NCBI GenBank assembly: GCA_965278945.1
Contig: OZ257128.1
Location: 2,542,001 to 2,606,000, forward strand
Length of the DNA: 64,000 nt
Reading direction: 5' to 3'
Origin: UBA10649 sp965278945
GTDB taxonomy: Bacteria; Actinomycetota; Actinomycetes; S36-B12
This document shows, one piece after another, positions 7,616 to 17,067 of the stretch. Numbering within the stretch: position 1 is the stretch's first letter; the number at the start of each line of letters is the position of its first letter. The notes under the pieces are model-generated. The model was not told the DNA's origin. It saw nothing but the letters and a program-made list of their open reading frames with translations, and did no database searches. The position numbers and the translations under genes are program-made.

Positions 7616-10117
7616 TTACTCCTGATCGACCGTCACGATGGGCGGAACGTCGGCAATCTCTGTCTTCGGCAACGCCGTGAACGAGAAGGCCTCGTCTCCG
7701 CCATCGGTTGCTACATCGACGACGACGATCGAGCCGGGGTTCATGTCACCGAAGAGCATCTTCTCACTCAGCGGGTCCTCGATGTCGCGTTGAATCGCGC
7801 GACGTAGCGGCCGCGCACCGAGACTGGTGTCGTAGCCACGCTGCGCGAGCAAGGTCTTCGCCGCGGGCGTGAGCTCGATGGCCATGTCCTGCTCGTCGAG
7901 GCGCTTCTCGAGATTGGCGATCATCAGGTCGACGATCTGGACGATCTCCGACTCGGTGAGCTGGTGGAAGACGATGACATCGTCGATGCGGTTGAGGAAC
8001 TCAGGGCGGAAGTGCTGCTTGAGCTCCTGCTGCACCTTCGCCTTCATCCGCTCGTACGCGCTTTCGTCGTCGTTGTCCGGAGCGAAGCCGAGGGTCTGAC
8101 CCTTGGACACGTCGCGGCTACCGAGGTTGGTCGTCATGATGATGACGGTGTTCTTGAAGTCGACCACGCGGCCCTGGGCGTCGGTGAGACGTCCCTCCTC
8201 AAGCACCTGCAGCAGCGAGTTGAAGATGTCCGGGTGCGCCTTCTCGACCTCGTCGAACAGCACGACCGAGAACGGCTTGCGCCGCACCTTCTCGGTGAGC
8301 TGGCCACCCTCTTCGTAGCCGACGTAGCCGGGAGGCGAGCCGAACAGGCGCGAGGCGGTGTGCCGCTCGGAGAACTCGCTCATGTCGAGCGCGATCAGCG
8401 CATCCTCGTCGCCGAAGAGGAACTCGGCCAGGGTCTTGCTGAGCTCGGTCTTGCCGACACCCGAAGGCCCGGCGAAGATGAAGGAGCCTGACGGGCGCTT
8501 GGGGTCCTTGAGGCCCGCACGCGTGCGTCGGATCGACTTCGACAGGGCCTTGATCGCCTGCTCCTGGCCGATGACGCGCTTGTGCAGCTCCTCTTCCATG
8601 CGCAGCAGGCGGGCGATGTCGTCCTCGGTGAGGTCGGACACGGGAATGCCCGTCATCAATGCGAGGACCTCGCCGATGAGGCGCTCGTCGACCTCGGCGA
8701 CGACGTCGAGGTCGCCAGCCTTCCATTCGCGCTCGCGATCTGCCTTCTCGCCGAGCAGGCGCTTCTCCTGGTCGCGAAGGTTCGCGGCCTTCTCGAAGTC
8801 CTGCGCGTCGATCGCCGACTCCTTGTCGCGACGCACGGTCGCGATGCGGTCATCGAACTCGCGCAGGTCCGGCGGCGCCGTCATGCGGCGAATGCGCAGT
8901 CGCGAGCCGGCCTCGTCGATGAGGTCGATGGCCTTGTCAGGAAGCTGACGGTCCGAGATGTACCGATCGGACAGCCGGGCCGCTGCTTCGAGGGCGCCAT
9001 CGGTGATCGAGACGCGGTGGTGCGACTCGTAGCGATCGCGAAGTCCTCGGAGGATCTCGACCGTGTCCTTGACGTCGGGAGCCTGCACGATGATCGGGGC
9101 GAAGCGACGCTCGAGCGCGGCGTCCTTCTCGACGTACTTGCGGTACTCGTCGAGGGTCGTCGCACCGATCGTCTGCAGCTCGCCGCGGGCAAGCATGGGC
9201 TTGAGGATGCTGGCCGCGTCGATCGCGCCCTCGGCAGCGCCTGCGCCGACGAGCGTGTGCATCTCGTCGATGAACAAGATGATGTCGCCGCGGGTGCGGA
9301 TCTCCTTGAGCACCTTCTTCAGGCGCTCCTCGAAGTCACCGCGGTAGCGGCTGCCGGCGACGAGCGCGCCGAGATCGAGCGTGTAGAGCTGCTTGTCCTT
9401 GAGGGTCTCGGGAACCTCGCCCTTGATGATGTTCTGGGCCAGTCCCTCGACGATCGCCGTCTTGCCGACGCCGGGCTCGCCGATGAGGACCGGGTTGTTC
9501 TTGGTGCGACGCGACAGCACCTGCATCACGCGCTCGATCTCCTTCTCGCGCCCGATGACCGGGTCGAGACGGCCCTCGCGGGCGGCCGCGGTGAGGTTGC
9601 GGCCGAACTGATCGAGGACGAGCGAGGTCGACGGCGTGCCTTCGGCTGGGCCGCCGGCGGCTGCCGCCGGCTCCTTGCCCTGGTAGCCGCTCAGCAGCTG
9701 GATGACCTGCTGGCGAACGCGGTTGAGGTCGGCGCCCAGCTTGACGAGGACCTGGGCGGCAACGCCCTCCCCCTCGCGGATGAGGCCGAGGAGGATGTGC
9801 TCGGTGCCGATGTAGTTGTGGCCGAGCTGCAGGGCCTCGCGCAGGCTCAGCTCGAGAACCTTCTTGGCGCGCGGAGTGAAGGGGATGTGCCCGCTCGGGG
9901 CCTGCTGGCCCTGGCCGATTATCTCCTCGACCTGCTGGCGGACGGCCTCCAGCGAGATGCCGAGGCTCTCGAGGGCCTTGGCCGCGACGCCCTCGCCCTC
10001 GTGAATGAGGCCCAGAAGGATGTGCTCGGTGCCGATGTAGTTGTGATTGAGCATGCGCGCCTCTTCCTGCGCCAGCACCACAACCCGTCGGGCCCGATCG
10101 GTGAACCTCTCGAACAT
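7616..10117 (-). CDS. clpC: ATP-dependent Clp protease ATPase subunit ClpC
   Basis: AAA+ unfoldase that feeds substrates to the ClpP peptidase. The 833 residues show two Clp-N repeats (each with NYIGTEHILLGLI), a first AAA module with Walker A GEPGVGKT near residue 212, and a UVR-type coiled middle segment (DFEKAANLRDQEKRLL). The second AAA module has GPSGVGKT near residue 549, followed by the C-terminal D2-small domain. The motifs are all intact. A strong ribosome site (AGAAGGACGGAG) precedes the ATG. In many actinobacteria lsr2 and lysS lie upstream of clpC; here ispE is upstream instead. Confidence 0.97.
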   Translation of the reverse strand: MFERFTDRARRVVVLAQEEARMLNHNYIGTEHILLGLIHEGEGVAAKALESLGISLEAVRQQVEEIIGQGQQAPSGHIPFTPRAKKVLELSLREALQLGHNYIGTEHILLGLIREGEGVAAQVLVKLGADLNRVRQQVIQLLSGYQGKEPAAAAGGPAEGTPSTSLVLDQFGRNLTAAAREGRLDPVIGREKEIERVMQVLSRRTKNNPVLIGEPGVGKTAIVEGLAQNIIKGEVPETLKDKQLYTLDLGALVAGSRYRGDFEERLKKVLKEIRTRGDIILFIDEMHTLVGAGAAEGAIDAASILKPMLARGELQTIGATTLDEYRKYVEKDAALERRFAPIIVQAPDVKDTVEILRGLRDRYESHHRVSITDGALEAAARLSDRYISDRQLPDKAIDLIDEAGSRLRIRRMTAPPDLREFDDRIATVRRDKESAIDAQDFEKAANLRDQEKRLLGEKADREREWKAGDLDVVAEVDERLIGEVLALMTGIPVSDLTEDDIARLLRMEEELHKRVIGQEQAIKALSKSIRRTRAGLKDPKRPSGSFIFAGPSGVGKTELSKTLAEFLFGDEDALIALDMSEFSERHTASRLFGSPPGYVGYEEGGQLTEKVRRKPFSVVLFDEVEKAHPDIFNSLLQVLEEGRLTDAQGRVVDFKNTVIIMTTNLGSRDVSKGQTLGFAPDNDDESAYERMKAKVQQELKQHFRPEFLNRIDDVIVFHQLTESEIVQIVDLMIANLEKRLDEQDMAIELTPAAKTLLAQRGYDTSLGARPLRRAIQRDIEDPLSEKMLFGDMNPGSIVVVDVATDGGDEAFSFTALPKTEIADVPPIVTVDQE

Positions 10118-10286
10118 TTCGCTCGCTCCGTCCTTCTGCCTTGCGTGACTTGAGTAAATGCTAACCGCGCCAGAAGCCCTCGGCTTCCCGCCAGCCCCTT
10201 GCCTCCTGTTAAACCCTCGTGAAGTCTTCGCTGTTCCGCGCTTCTGTACGCCAACAGCGAAGCAATCCGTCCCGCCCGGGGAGGGA
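10118..10286 (-). promoter_or_regulatory. gap holding the clpC leader/promoter and ispE terminator
   Basis: This 169-base gap holds no gene. Next to clpC lies the ribosome site. Further out is TAGCAT (10158-10163, minus strand), which fits a -10 but has no clear -35. A short perfect hairpin GAAGCC-CTC-GGCTTC occupies 10176-10190. A CGC-N5-GCA at 10159-10169 is one base off the ClgR half-site pattern and is not claimed as an operator. Confidence 0.4.
10226..10262 (-). terminator. probable ispE terminator hairpin
   Basis: Perfect 10-base inverted repeat CTTCGCTGTT (10226-10235) / AACAGCGAAG (10253-10262) with a 17-base loop, 24 bases beyond the ispE stop. On the minus strand it is followed by a short T run (GGGTTT). 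It would isolate ispE transcription from clpC. Confidence 0.55.
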
Positions 10287-11189
10287 TTAGCCGACGATTC
10301 GGGCGCCAGCCACCGGTCCGGTCGCCCGTTTCACCGAACGACATACCCCCGAGGCCGTCAGCGCAACCGCGATATCGAGGGAGTGCTCCTCGTCGCGGGT
10401 CAAGAACGCGCAGGTCGGCCCGCTGCCCGATACGACCCCGCCGAGGGCTCCGTAGTCCTCGCCCACGTCGAGCACCTGCGCGAGCAGCGGCCGAAGGGAG
10501 ACTGCCGCGGGCTGCAGGTCGTTGCGCAGCGCACGGCCGAGCAGGACAGGATCCCCGGCTCGCACCGCGTGCATGACATCGTCGGAAACGCTCGGCTCGG
10601 CAACGTCGGAGCCCTCGCGCAGCCGATCGCACGCGGCGTAGACATCGGGCGTGGACAGGCCGTTCTCGGCGAGCGCGAACACCCAGTGATACGTGCCGCG
10701 CGACAGCACCGTCGTCAACTGCTCTCCGCGTCCGGTGCCGATCGCCGTTCCGCCGTGAAGTGCGAACGGGACGTCGGAGCCCAATTCTGCGGCGAGCTCC
10801 ATCAACTCCTCGCGCGGCGTCGACAGCCGCCACAGCGCGTCGCACGCGAGCAGGGCGGCCGCGGCGTCGGCACTGCCGCCGGCCATGCCGCCCGCGATCG
10901 GGATTGCCTTGTGGATGTGCAGGTCGACCATCGGGTCGATGCCGGCGTGACTGGCGAGCAGCGCGGCAGCGCGATAGGCGAGATTGCCGGAGTCGAGCGG
11001 GAGGATGCCCTCACCCTCGCCGGACACGCTGACGACGATGCCCTCCTCGGCCGGGCGCGCCACGATCTCGTCGGTCAGGCTGACCGCCTGGAACACGGTG
11101 GCCAGGCCGTGGAAGCCGTCCGCTCGCAGCGGTCCGACCGACAGGTCGAGGTTGACTTTCGCGGGAACGCGGACGGTCACCGATGACAT
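10287..11189 (-). CDS. ispE: 4-(cytidine 5'-diphospho)-2-C-methyl-D-erythritol kinase IspE
   Basis: GHMP kinase of the MEP isoprenoid pathway; it phosphorylates CDP-methylerythritol. The 300-residue product begins SSVTVRVPAKVNLDLSVG with the family's Lys and Asn substrate residues. It has the ATP loop IPIAGGMAGGSADAAAAL and the C-terminal GGVVSGSGPTCAFL motif. ATG 11189 gives the usual N-terminus; GTG 11198 is also in frame. It follows rsmA by about 15 bases, in the rsmA-ispE order normal for actinobacteria. Confidence 0.93.
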   Translation of the reverse strand: MSSVTVRVPAKVNLDLSVGPLRADGFHGLATVFQAVSLTDEIVARPAEEGIVVSVSGEGEGILPLDSGNLAYRAAALLASHAGIDPMVDLHIHKAIPIAGGMAGGSADAAAALLACDALWRLSTPREELMELAAELGSDVPFALHGGTAIGTGRGEQLTTVLSRGTYHWVFALAENGLSTPDVYAACDRLREGSDVAEPSVSDDVMHAVRAGDPVLLGRALRNDLQPAAVSLRPLLAQVLDVGEDYGALGGVVSGSGPTCAFLTRDEEHSLDIAVALTASGVCRSVKRATGPVAGARIVG

Positions 11190-11204
11190 CGCCACCACCG
11201 AAGG

Positions 11205-12089
11205 CTAATCCGAATCGGGCGAGAACGCGCCACCGGCGGCGAGGGCGTCGCTGATGCGCGCGAACTGCTGCACGTCCAGGCTCTCGCCGCGCTCTGTCGG
11301 GGCGATGCCCGCCGCCACGAGTGCCCGCTCCGCCGCATCGGGGCCGCCCGCGAGGGCGGCAAGGGCGGACCGCAGCATCTTGCGCCGCTGGGAGAAGCCG
11401 GCGTCGATCACGGAAAAGGTCGCCGCGCGCCCGCTCGTGCTCTCGGGCGGCCGGCGCCGAGTCATGCGCACGAGTCCGGACTCCACGTGTGGAACCGGCC
11501 AGAACACCGACGTGCCGACATTGCCTGCCGCCTCGACGTTGCAGTACCAGTTCGCCTTCACGCTCGGGACCCCGTAGACCCGACTGCCCGGCGGAGCGAC
11601 CAGCCGGTCGGCGACCTCCTTTTGGACCATCACGAGCACTGTTGCAATCGACGGAACGGTCTCCAGTAAATGGAGAACTACGGGCACCGCGATGTTGTAC
11701 GGCAGGTTCGCGACGAGCGCCGTCGGCTCCAGCACGACTCCGTCCAGCCGCATCGCGTCGGCTTCGATGACCGTCAGCCGGTCGGCGTAGTCGGGCAGGC
11801 GCTCGGACACCGTCCGTGGCAGTCGCTCGGCGAGTCGGGGGTCGATCTCCACCGCGATCACGTGCTTCGCAGCGGGCAGCAGGCCAAGGGTCAGGCTGCC
11901 AAGACCCGGACCGACTTCGAGAACGACGTCGTCAAGCCGCAGCCGCGCGGAACGAACAATGCGCCGCACCGTGTTGGGATCTGTGACGAAGTTCTGGCCC
12001 CATCGCTTCGTCGGACGAATGCCCAGTTCGTTGACGAGTGACCGGATGTCACCGCCACCAAGCAGAGCGGTGTCAGGGTTCGTCACCAT
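11205..12089 (-). CDS. rsmA: 16S rRNA dimethyltransferase RsmA (KsgA)
   Basis: Dimethylates two adjacent adenines near the 3' end of 16S rRNA using SAM. The 294 residues contain KRWGQNFVTDPN, the SAM loop VLEVGPGLGSLTLGLL, acidic EIDPRL, and the catalytic NLPYNIAVP motif. ATG 12089 is chosen because a 12131 start would add a Cys-rich tail unlike the family. It overlaps the end of tatD by seven bases. In Mycobacterium and many relatives an rpfB gene lies between tatD and rsmA; here there is no room for one. Confidence 0.95.
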   Translation of the reverse strand: MVTNPDTALLGGGDIRSLVNELGIRPTKRWGQNFVTDPNTVRRIVRSARLRLDDVVLEVGPGLGSLTLGLLPAAKHVIAVEIDPRLAERLPRTVSERLPDYADRLTVIEADAMRLDGVVLEPTALVANLPYNIAVPVVLHLLETVPSIATVLVMVQKEVADRLVAPPGSRVYGVPSVKANWYCNVEAAGNVGTSVFWPVPHVESGLVRMTRRRPPESTSGRAATFSVIDAGFSQRRKMLRSALAALAGGPDAAERALVAAGIAPTERGESLDVQQFARISDALAAGGAFSPDSD

Positions 12090-12928
12090 GCACCGAAAGC
12101 ACGCTGGGCATTGCCGAAGAGCAGGGCGCATAGCGCCGCCTCGTCGGTGCCGCGCACCTGAGCCATGAACCGCACGGTGTGCGGCATGAGGTAGGAGGCA
12201 TTGGGCTTGCCGCGCTGCGGTACCGGTGTCAGGTACGGGGCGTCGGTCTCGACGAGCACGAGGTGATCGGGCACGACGGACAGCGCGGCCCGAAGCCCAT
12301 CATTGGCCTTGTACGTGATCGGCCCCGCGAAGGACATGTACCACCCGCGACTCGCGCACAGCTCCGCCATCGCCGCGTCGCCACTGAAGCAGTGGAAGAT
12401 CACGGTGGCTGGCGCGCCGCTCTCCTCGAGTACTGCGATCACGTCGTCATGCGCATCGCGATCATGGATGACGAGCGCCTTGTCGAGGTCCTTGGCCATC
12501 GCGATATGCCGACGGAACGCATGCTGCTGCGCCGCATGCAGCGGCTGCTCGGTGCGGAAGTAGTCCAGTCCCGTCTCACCGATCGCGCGGACCACGTCAT
12601 CCTGAGCGAGGATCGCGATCTCGTCCAGCGCCTCGTCGAGCGCGGCCGCACCATGCTCGGCATGCATGGCAGCGGCGTCGTTGGGATGGATAGAGACCCC
12701 GACGACGACGTCGGGCCGGGACTGCGCCATCTGGACCGAGACGCGTGCGTACTCCAGGTCGCAACCGATCTGCACGACCTTGGTGACGCCAACGGACGCT
12801 GCGAGCCCGAGCAGCTCGTCGGGGTCGGGGGTCATGTCGCCGTGCAGGTAGCGGTCGTGCAGGTTCAGGTGCGTGTGGGTGTCGATCACGGGGGCCAGCA
12901 ACGGCTCGGGAGCCGCAATCAGTGTCAC
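12083..12928 (-). CDS. tatD: TatD-family metal-dependent DNase/hydrolase
   Basis: TIM-barrel hydrolase of 281 residues, likely a 3'-5' DNase. Metal ligands are visible in IDTHTHLNL, in GETGLDYF (Glu), VIHDRDAHDD (His), IFHCFSG (His) and VETDAPYLTP (Asp). The start is GTG 12928, which overlaps the metG stop (GTGA at 12925-12928); the open frame continues upstream into metG but without family similarity. It lies between metG and rsmA, as in most actinobacteria. Confidence 0.92.
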   Translation of the reverse strand: MTLIAAPEPLLAPVIDTHTHLNLHDRYLHGDMTPDPDELLGLAASVGVTKVVQIGCDLEYARVSVQMAQSRPDVVVGVSIHPNDAAAMHAEHGAAALDEALDEIAILAQDDVVRAIGETGLDYFRTEQPLHAAQQHAFRRHIAMAKDLDKALVIHDRDAHDDVIAVLEESGAPATVIFHCFSGDAAMAELCASRGWYMSFAGPITYKANDGLRAALSVVPDHLVLVETDAPYLTPVPQRGKPNASYLMPHTVRFMAQVRGTDEAALCALLFGNAQRAFGAW

Positions 12929-14523
12929 GGAGCGTCGTCGAGCCGGGGGAACAGGCTCTCGCCCTTCGTCACTACTGCGCCAGGGGGCAGTTGCGCCCAC
13001 CGGCCGACGGAGTCGATGCGCTGCTCGGCAATCGGGCCGAGGGTGGCGTCCGCGCCGAGCTGGGACCACAGCGAGGACATGGCCTTGGGCATGACCGGGT
13101 TGTAGAGCACCGCAATCGCGCGCAGCGAGTCGCAGATCGTGTACAGGACGACGTCAAGCCGCGCCCTGTGCGCAGGATCCTTCGCCAGGACCCATGGCTC
13201 CTGCGTCGTGACGTATCCGTTGACCTGCTCGACAAAGTCCTTCACCGCGGTAATGCCGGTCGAGAAGTCGAGTTCTACCATCGCGCGATCGGCAGTATCG
13301 GCAGCCTCGGCGAGAGCGCGCGCGATCTCGTGCTCGGCATCGGTGAACTCGTGCGCGGCCGGCAGCACGCCGTCGCAATAGCGGCCGACCATCGCGGTCG
13401 CCCGCGACGCGAGGTTGCCCAGGCCGTTCGCGAGCTCGGCGGTGTAGCGGGCGGCCATGTCCTCCCACGAGAAGGAGCCGTCCTGGCCGAACTGGATCGC
13501 ACGCAGGAAGTGGTAGCGGAACGCATCCGAGCCGAAGTGGTCGATGATCTGCGCGGGAGCGATGCCGGTCAGCTTCGACTTGGACATCTTCTCCCCGCCG
13601 ACGAGCAGCCACCCGTGGGCGAAGACCTTGCGCGGCGGCTCGAGACCGGCCGCCATCAGCATCGCCGGCCAGTACACCGCATGGAAGCGCAGGATGTCCT
13701 TGCCGACGAGGTTGACGTCCGGCGGCCATACCTCGGCGAACCGACGACCCTCCACAGTGTCCGCGTCTGCTCCGTAGCCGACAGCGGTGGCGTAATTGAG
13801 CAGCGCATCGAACCAGACATAGATGACCTGGTCGTTGTCCCACGGCAGGGGGATGCCCCAGCTGACGCTCGATCGCGACATGGAGATGTCGGACAGGCCC
13901 TGCCTGATGAACGACATCACCTCGTTGTAGGCGCTGCGCGGCTGGATGGCATCCGGGTCGGCCTCGTAATGCGCGATCAGCAGGTCCGAGAAGGCGGACA
14001 GGCGGAAGAACCAGTTCTGCTCCTGCAACTGGTCTACCGGGCGGCCGTGGATGGCGCAGACCTTCTCGCTCTCGTACTCGCCAACGCCGTCGACCAGATC
14101 GCCCGGGAGCTTGAACTCCTCGCAGCCGACGCAGTACGGGCCCTCGTACATCGCCGAGTAGACGTAGCCGTTGTCACGAACGGTCTCCCAGAACGCCTGG
14201 ACTCCCGCGACGTGGCGCGACTCGGTGGTGCGGATGAAGTCATCGTTGGCGGCGTCGATCGTGCCGAGCACGGGCTGCCACGACTCCGTGACGAGGCGAT
14301 CGACCCAGGCCTGTGGCGTCACGCCGCCGGCCTCGGCCGCGCGTTCGACCTTGGTTCCGTGCTCGTCGACACCGGTGAGGAACCACACGCTCTCCCCGCG
14401 CTGACGATGCCAGCGAGTGAGGACATCGCCCGCGGTCGTCGTGTACGCGTGGCCGATGTGCGGCGCATCGTTCACGTAATAGATAGGCGTCGTCGCGTAG
14501 AACGCCTTCGATGCATCAGCCAC
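12925..14523 (-). CDS. metG: methionyl-tRNA synthetase
   Basis: Charges tRNA-Met. The 532-residue class I synthetase has HIGH at 22-25 and KMSKS at 312-316. A single CxxC pair in the connective insert (YCVGCEEF) and the C-terminal anticodon-binding helices are present. There is no C-terminal EMAP-like dimer domain, which fits the short actinobacterial type. The start is GTG 14523. It follows rsmI by nine bases and overlaps tatD, so rsmI-metG-tatD-rsmA-ispE forms one probable operon. Confidence 0.97.
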   Translation of the reverse strand: MADASKAFYATTPIYYVNDAPHIGHAYTTTAGDVLTRWHRQRGESVWFLTGVDEHGTKVERAAEAGGVTPQAWVDRLVTESWQPVLGTIDAANDDFIRTTESRHVAGVQAFWETVRDNGYVYSAMYEGPYCVGCEEFKLPGDLVDGVGEYESEKVCAIHGRPVDQLQEQNWFFRLSAFSDLLIAHYEADPDAIQPRSAYNEVMSFIRQGLSDISMSRSSVSWGIPLPWDNDQVIYVWFDALLNYATAVGYGADADTVEGRRFAEVWPPDVNLVGKDILRFHAVYWPAMLMAAGLEPPRKVFAHGWLLVGGEKMSKSKLTGIAPAQIIDHFGSDAFRYHFLRAIQFGQDGSFSWEDMAARYTAELANGLGNLASRATAMVGRYCDGVLPAAHEFTDAEHEIARALAEAADTADRAMVELDFSTGITAVKDFVEQVNGYVTTQEPWVLAKDPAHRARLDVVLYTICDSLRAIAVLYNPVMPKAMSSLWSQLGADATLGPIAEQRIDSVGRWAQLPPGAVVTKGESLFPRLDDAP

Positions 14524-14532
14524 GCGGTGATT

Positions 14533-15393
14533 CTACGGGCGCGGCGAAATGGCCTTCACGACCGCGCTGTAGACCTGCCGACGGGGAACGCCCGCGCGCT
14601 GGGCAACCTCGGCGATCGCATCGCGCCGGCTGAGCCCGCCCGCCTCGACCTCGGCAACGGCATCGATCCACCCCTGCTCGTCGTCCAGTCCCGCCGCGTG
14701 CCGCTGATCATCGGGGTTCGCGCCGGCGACGACGACCGTGATCTCACCCCGCACCCCCTCGCCAGCCCACGTCGCCAGCTCGTCGAGTGGGCCGCGTCGA
14801 ATCTCCTCGTAGGTCTTGGTCAGCTCCCGGCACACGGCTGCGCGGCGTGAGGGACCCAGTCCCTCGGCGAGCGCGGTCAGCATCGCCGCCAGTCGGTGCG
14901 GGGCCTCGAAGAAGACCATCGTGCGCATCTCTGTCCCGAGCTCGCGGACGCGAGTCGCGCGCTCCCCCGACTTGCGCGGCAGGAAGCCCTCGAAGCAGAA
15001 CCGGTCGACGGGCAGCCCGGACACTGCAAGAGCGGAGAGGACCGCGGACGGACCGGGCAGGACGCTCACCTGGATCCCACGCTCGATCGCGAGCGCCACG
15101 AGTCGATAGCCCGGATCGCTGACCGTCGGCATCCCGGCATCCGAGACGACCAGCACCACTCCTCCCGCCTGTGCGTGCGCGACCAGCTCCTCGGAGCGCT
15201 CGCGCTCCACGGCGTCATAGAAGGAGGTGATGCGTCCGGACGCGGTGACGTCGAGGTCGGACATCAGTCTCTTGAGGCGGCGCGTGTCCTCGGCAGCGAT
15301 GACGTCGGCCGTCGCCAGCATCTCCCGCAGTCGCGACGACGCATCGCCCGGATTACCGAGCGGAGTCGCCGCGAGAACGATGCTTCCCGGCAC
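14533..15393 (-). CDS. rsmI: 16S rRNA (cytidine1402-2'-O)-methyltransferase RsmI
   Basis: SAM-dependent tetrapyrrole-methylase-fold enzyme that 2'-O-methylates C1402 of 16S rRNA. The 286 residues contain LAATPLGNPGDAS, AEDTRRLKRL, VSDAGMPTVSDPG and LPGPSAVLSALAVSGLP, all family hallmarks. GTG 15393 is chosen because GGAGGA (15401-15406, minus strand) lies seven bases upstream, although the frame stays open further. It is divergent from pmt across a 63-base gap. Confidence 0.94.
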   Translation of the reverse strand: MPGSIVLAATPLGNPGDASSRLREMLATADVIAAEDTRRLKRLMSDLDVTASGRITSFYDAVERERSEELVAHAQAGGVVLVVSDAGMPTVSDPGYRLVALAIERGIQVSVLPGPSAVLSALAVSGLPVDRFCFEGFLPRKSGERATRVRELGTEMRTMVFFEAPHRLAAMLTALAEGLGPSRRAAVCRELTKTYEEIRRGPLDELATWAGEGVRGEITVVVAGANPDDQRHAAGLDDEQGWIDAVAEVEAGGLSRRDAIAEVAQRAGVPRRQVYSAVVKAISPRP

Positions 15394-15456
15394 CTTCGTC
15401 TCCTCCACAGCCACATCCTGACAGGCACGGCGGCTGCCGACGCTTACGATGACGCC

Positions 15457-17058
15457 GTGACCGGGACCACGACGCGCGCCCGGGCGCAGGCGATGCCCAC
15501 GCCGCCGCCTCGTGACGTCGCATCGCTGCCCCGGCGCTTGTACCGGCCGCTTCCGTCCAGCGGCCTGCGCGGCTGGATCGGCCCGCTCATCGCGATGGTG
15601 ATTGGCGGCCTGCTCCGGTTCGTCAACCTCGGCCAGCCGCATGCGATCGCGTTCGACGAGACGTACTACCCGAAGGACGCGCTGTCGCTTCTCCGCTTTG
15701 GCTACGAGCGGCAGTTCGTCGAGAACGCGAATGACATCCTGCTCGCGTCGGACGGGAACTGGCGCACGATCGACATCTTCAAGGACGCCGCGGCATTCGT
15801 CGTGCATCCGCCACTCGGCAAGTGGATGATCGCGGCCGGCGAGTACGTCTTCGGCGCCACGCCATTCGGCTGGCGCTTCTCGGTGGCCCTGCTCGGCACC
15901 TTGTCGATCCTCATGGTTGCGCGGATCACGCGCCGCCTCACGCGATCCGACCTGGTGGGCACCATCGCCGGCCTGCTGCTCGCGGTCGAGGGCATGCACC
16001 TGGTGCTGAGCCGCACCGGTCTGCTCGACATGGTCCTGATGTTCTGGATCCTCGCGGCGTTCGGCCTGCTGCTCTTGGACCGGGACCGAACACGGCGAAA
16101 ACTCGCAGAAGTCGTCGAACGCGACGGCATCGACGCGATGACGACAACCTGGGGCCCGAGGCTGGGTCTGCGCCCGTACCGCTGGGCCGCCGCCGTGGCA
16201 CTCGGCCTGGCGTGCGGGGTCAAGTGGTCGGGGCTGTGGTTCCTCGCGCTGTTCGCGATCATGACCGTCGCCTGGGACATCTCCGCCCGACGAGCGGTCG
16301 GAGTGCGCAAGCCATGGCTCGCGACCGTCCTGCGTGATGCACCGATCGCAGCATTGTCATTCCTCGCTATCGCCGCCGTCGTCTACCTGACGACGTGGAG
16401 CGGTTGGCTCCTCACCGATGGCGGCTACAACCGGGCCTGGGCGGCCACCCAGCCCGACTCGATCATCCCGGCCGCGCTCAGGTCGCTGTTCCACTATCAC
16501 TCGGAGGCGTGGAATTTTCACGTCGGGCTCGACTCCGGCCACCCCTACGACAGCAACGCCATGTCCTGGCCCTTCATGACCAGGCCGACCGCGTTCCACT
16601 GGGACGCGATCAAGGACGGCAGCAAGGGCTGCCCGACGGACAACTGCGCCGCCGAGGTGCTCGCGCTCGGCAACCCGATCATCTGGTGGGCCGCGATCTT
16701 CGCGATCGTGCACCAGGTCTGGCGCTGGGTCGGCCGGCGCGACTGGCGCTCGGGTGCGGTGCTCGTGGGCATCGTCGCGGGCTGGGTGCCGTGGCTGATC
16801 TACCTGGATCGCACGATCTTCACCTTCTACACGATCGTCTATACGCCGTTCGTGGTGATGGCCCTGGCGATGAGCCTGGGCACGATCATCGGCCCGTCAT
16901 CGGCATCCCAGAAACGTCGGCGCAATGGCGCGCTCGCGGTCGGGCTGTTCTTGCTGCTCGCCGTCGCGGCGGCGTGGTGGTTCTACCCGATCTGGACCGG
17001 AGAGGTAATCCCCTACGACTCATGGCGCCTGCGCATGTGGATGCCCACCTGGACGTAG
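15457..17058 (+). CDS. pmt: protein O-mannosyltransferase (Pmt, GT39)
   Basis: Polytopic membrane enzyme that transfers mannose from polyprenyl-phosphate-mannose to Ser/Thr of exported proteins. The 533 residues have a first membrane helix followed by the loop IAFDETYYPKDA, which holds the acidic catalytic pair. Many hydrophobic helices and the large loop with FHYHSEAWNFHVGL follow. The end WRLRMWMPTW is typical of this family. The start is GTG 15457, with ATG 15493 as an alternative. The position between rsmI and the sepX locus matches Rv1002c in M. tuberculosis. Confidence 0.93.
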   Translation: MTGTTTRARAQAMPTPPPRDVASLPRRLYRPLPSSGLRGWIGPLIAMVIGGLLRFVNLGQPHAIAFDETYYPKDALSLLRFGYERQFVENANDILLASDGNWRTIDIFKDAAAFVVHPPLGKWMIAAGEYVFGATPFGWRFSVALLGTLSILMVARITRRLTRSDLVGTIAGLLLAVEGMHLVLSRTGLLDMVLMFWILAAFGLLLLDRDRTRRKLAEVVERDGIDAMTTTWGPRLGLRPYRWAAAVALGLACGVKWSGLWFLALFAIMTVAWDISARRAVGVRKPWLATVLRDAPIAALSFLAIAAVVYLTTWSGWLLTDGGYNRAWAATQPDSIIPAALRSLFHYHSEAWNFHVGLDSGHPYDSNAMSWPFMTRPTAFHWDAIKDGSKGCPTDNCAAEVLALGNPIIWWAAIFAIVHQVWRWVGRRDWRSGAVLVGIVAGWVPWLIYLDRTIFTFYTIVYTPFVVMALAMSLGTIIGPSSASQKRRRNGALAVGLFLLLAVAAAWWFYPIWTGEVIPYDSWRLRMWMPTWT

Positions 17059-17067
17059 CCGCCCCCC

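Noticed and set aside
8582..10153. 523-residue open frame antisense to clpC
   Set aside because: It mirrors clpC codons in high-GC DNA and has no recognisable domain; clpC is certain.
10159..10169. possible ClgR operator (CGC-N5-GCA) upstream of clpC
   Set aside because: One base off the known CGC-N5-GCG core and no flanking match; too weak to claim.
12922..14850. 642-residue open frame antisense to metG
   Set aside because: Antisense shadow with repetitive Arg/Asp/Val content; metG with HIGH and KMSKS is the true gene.
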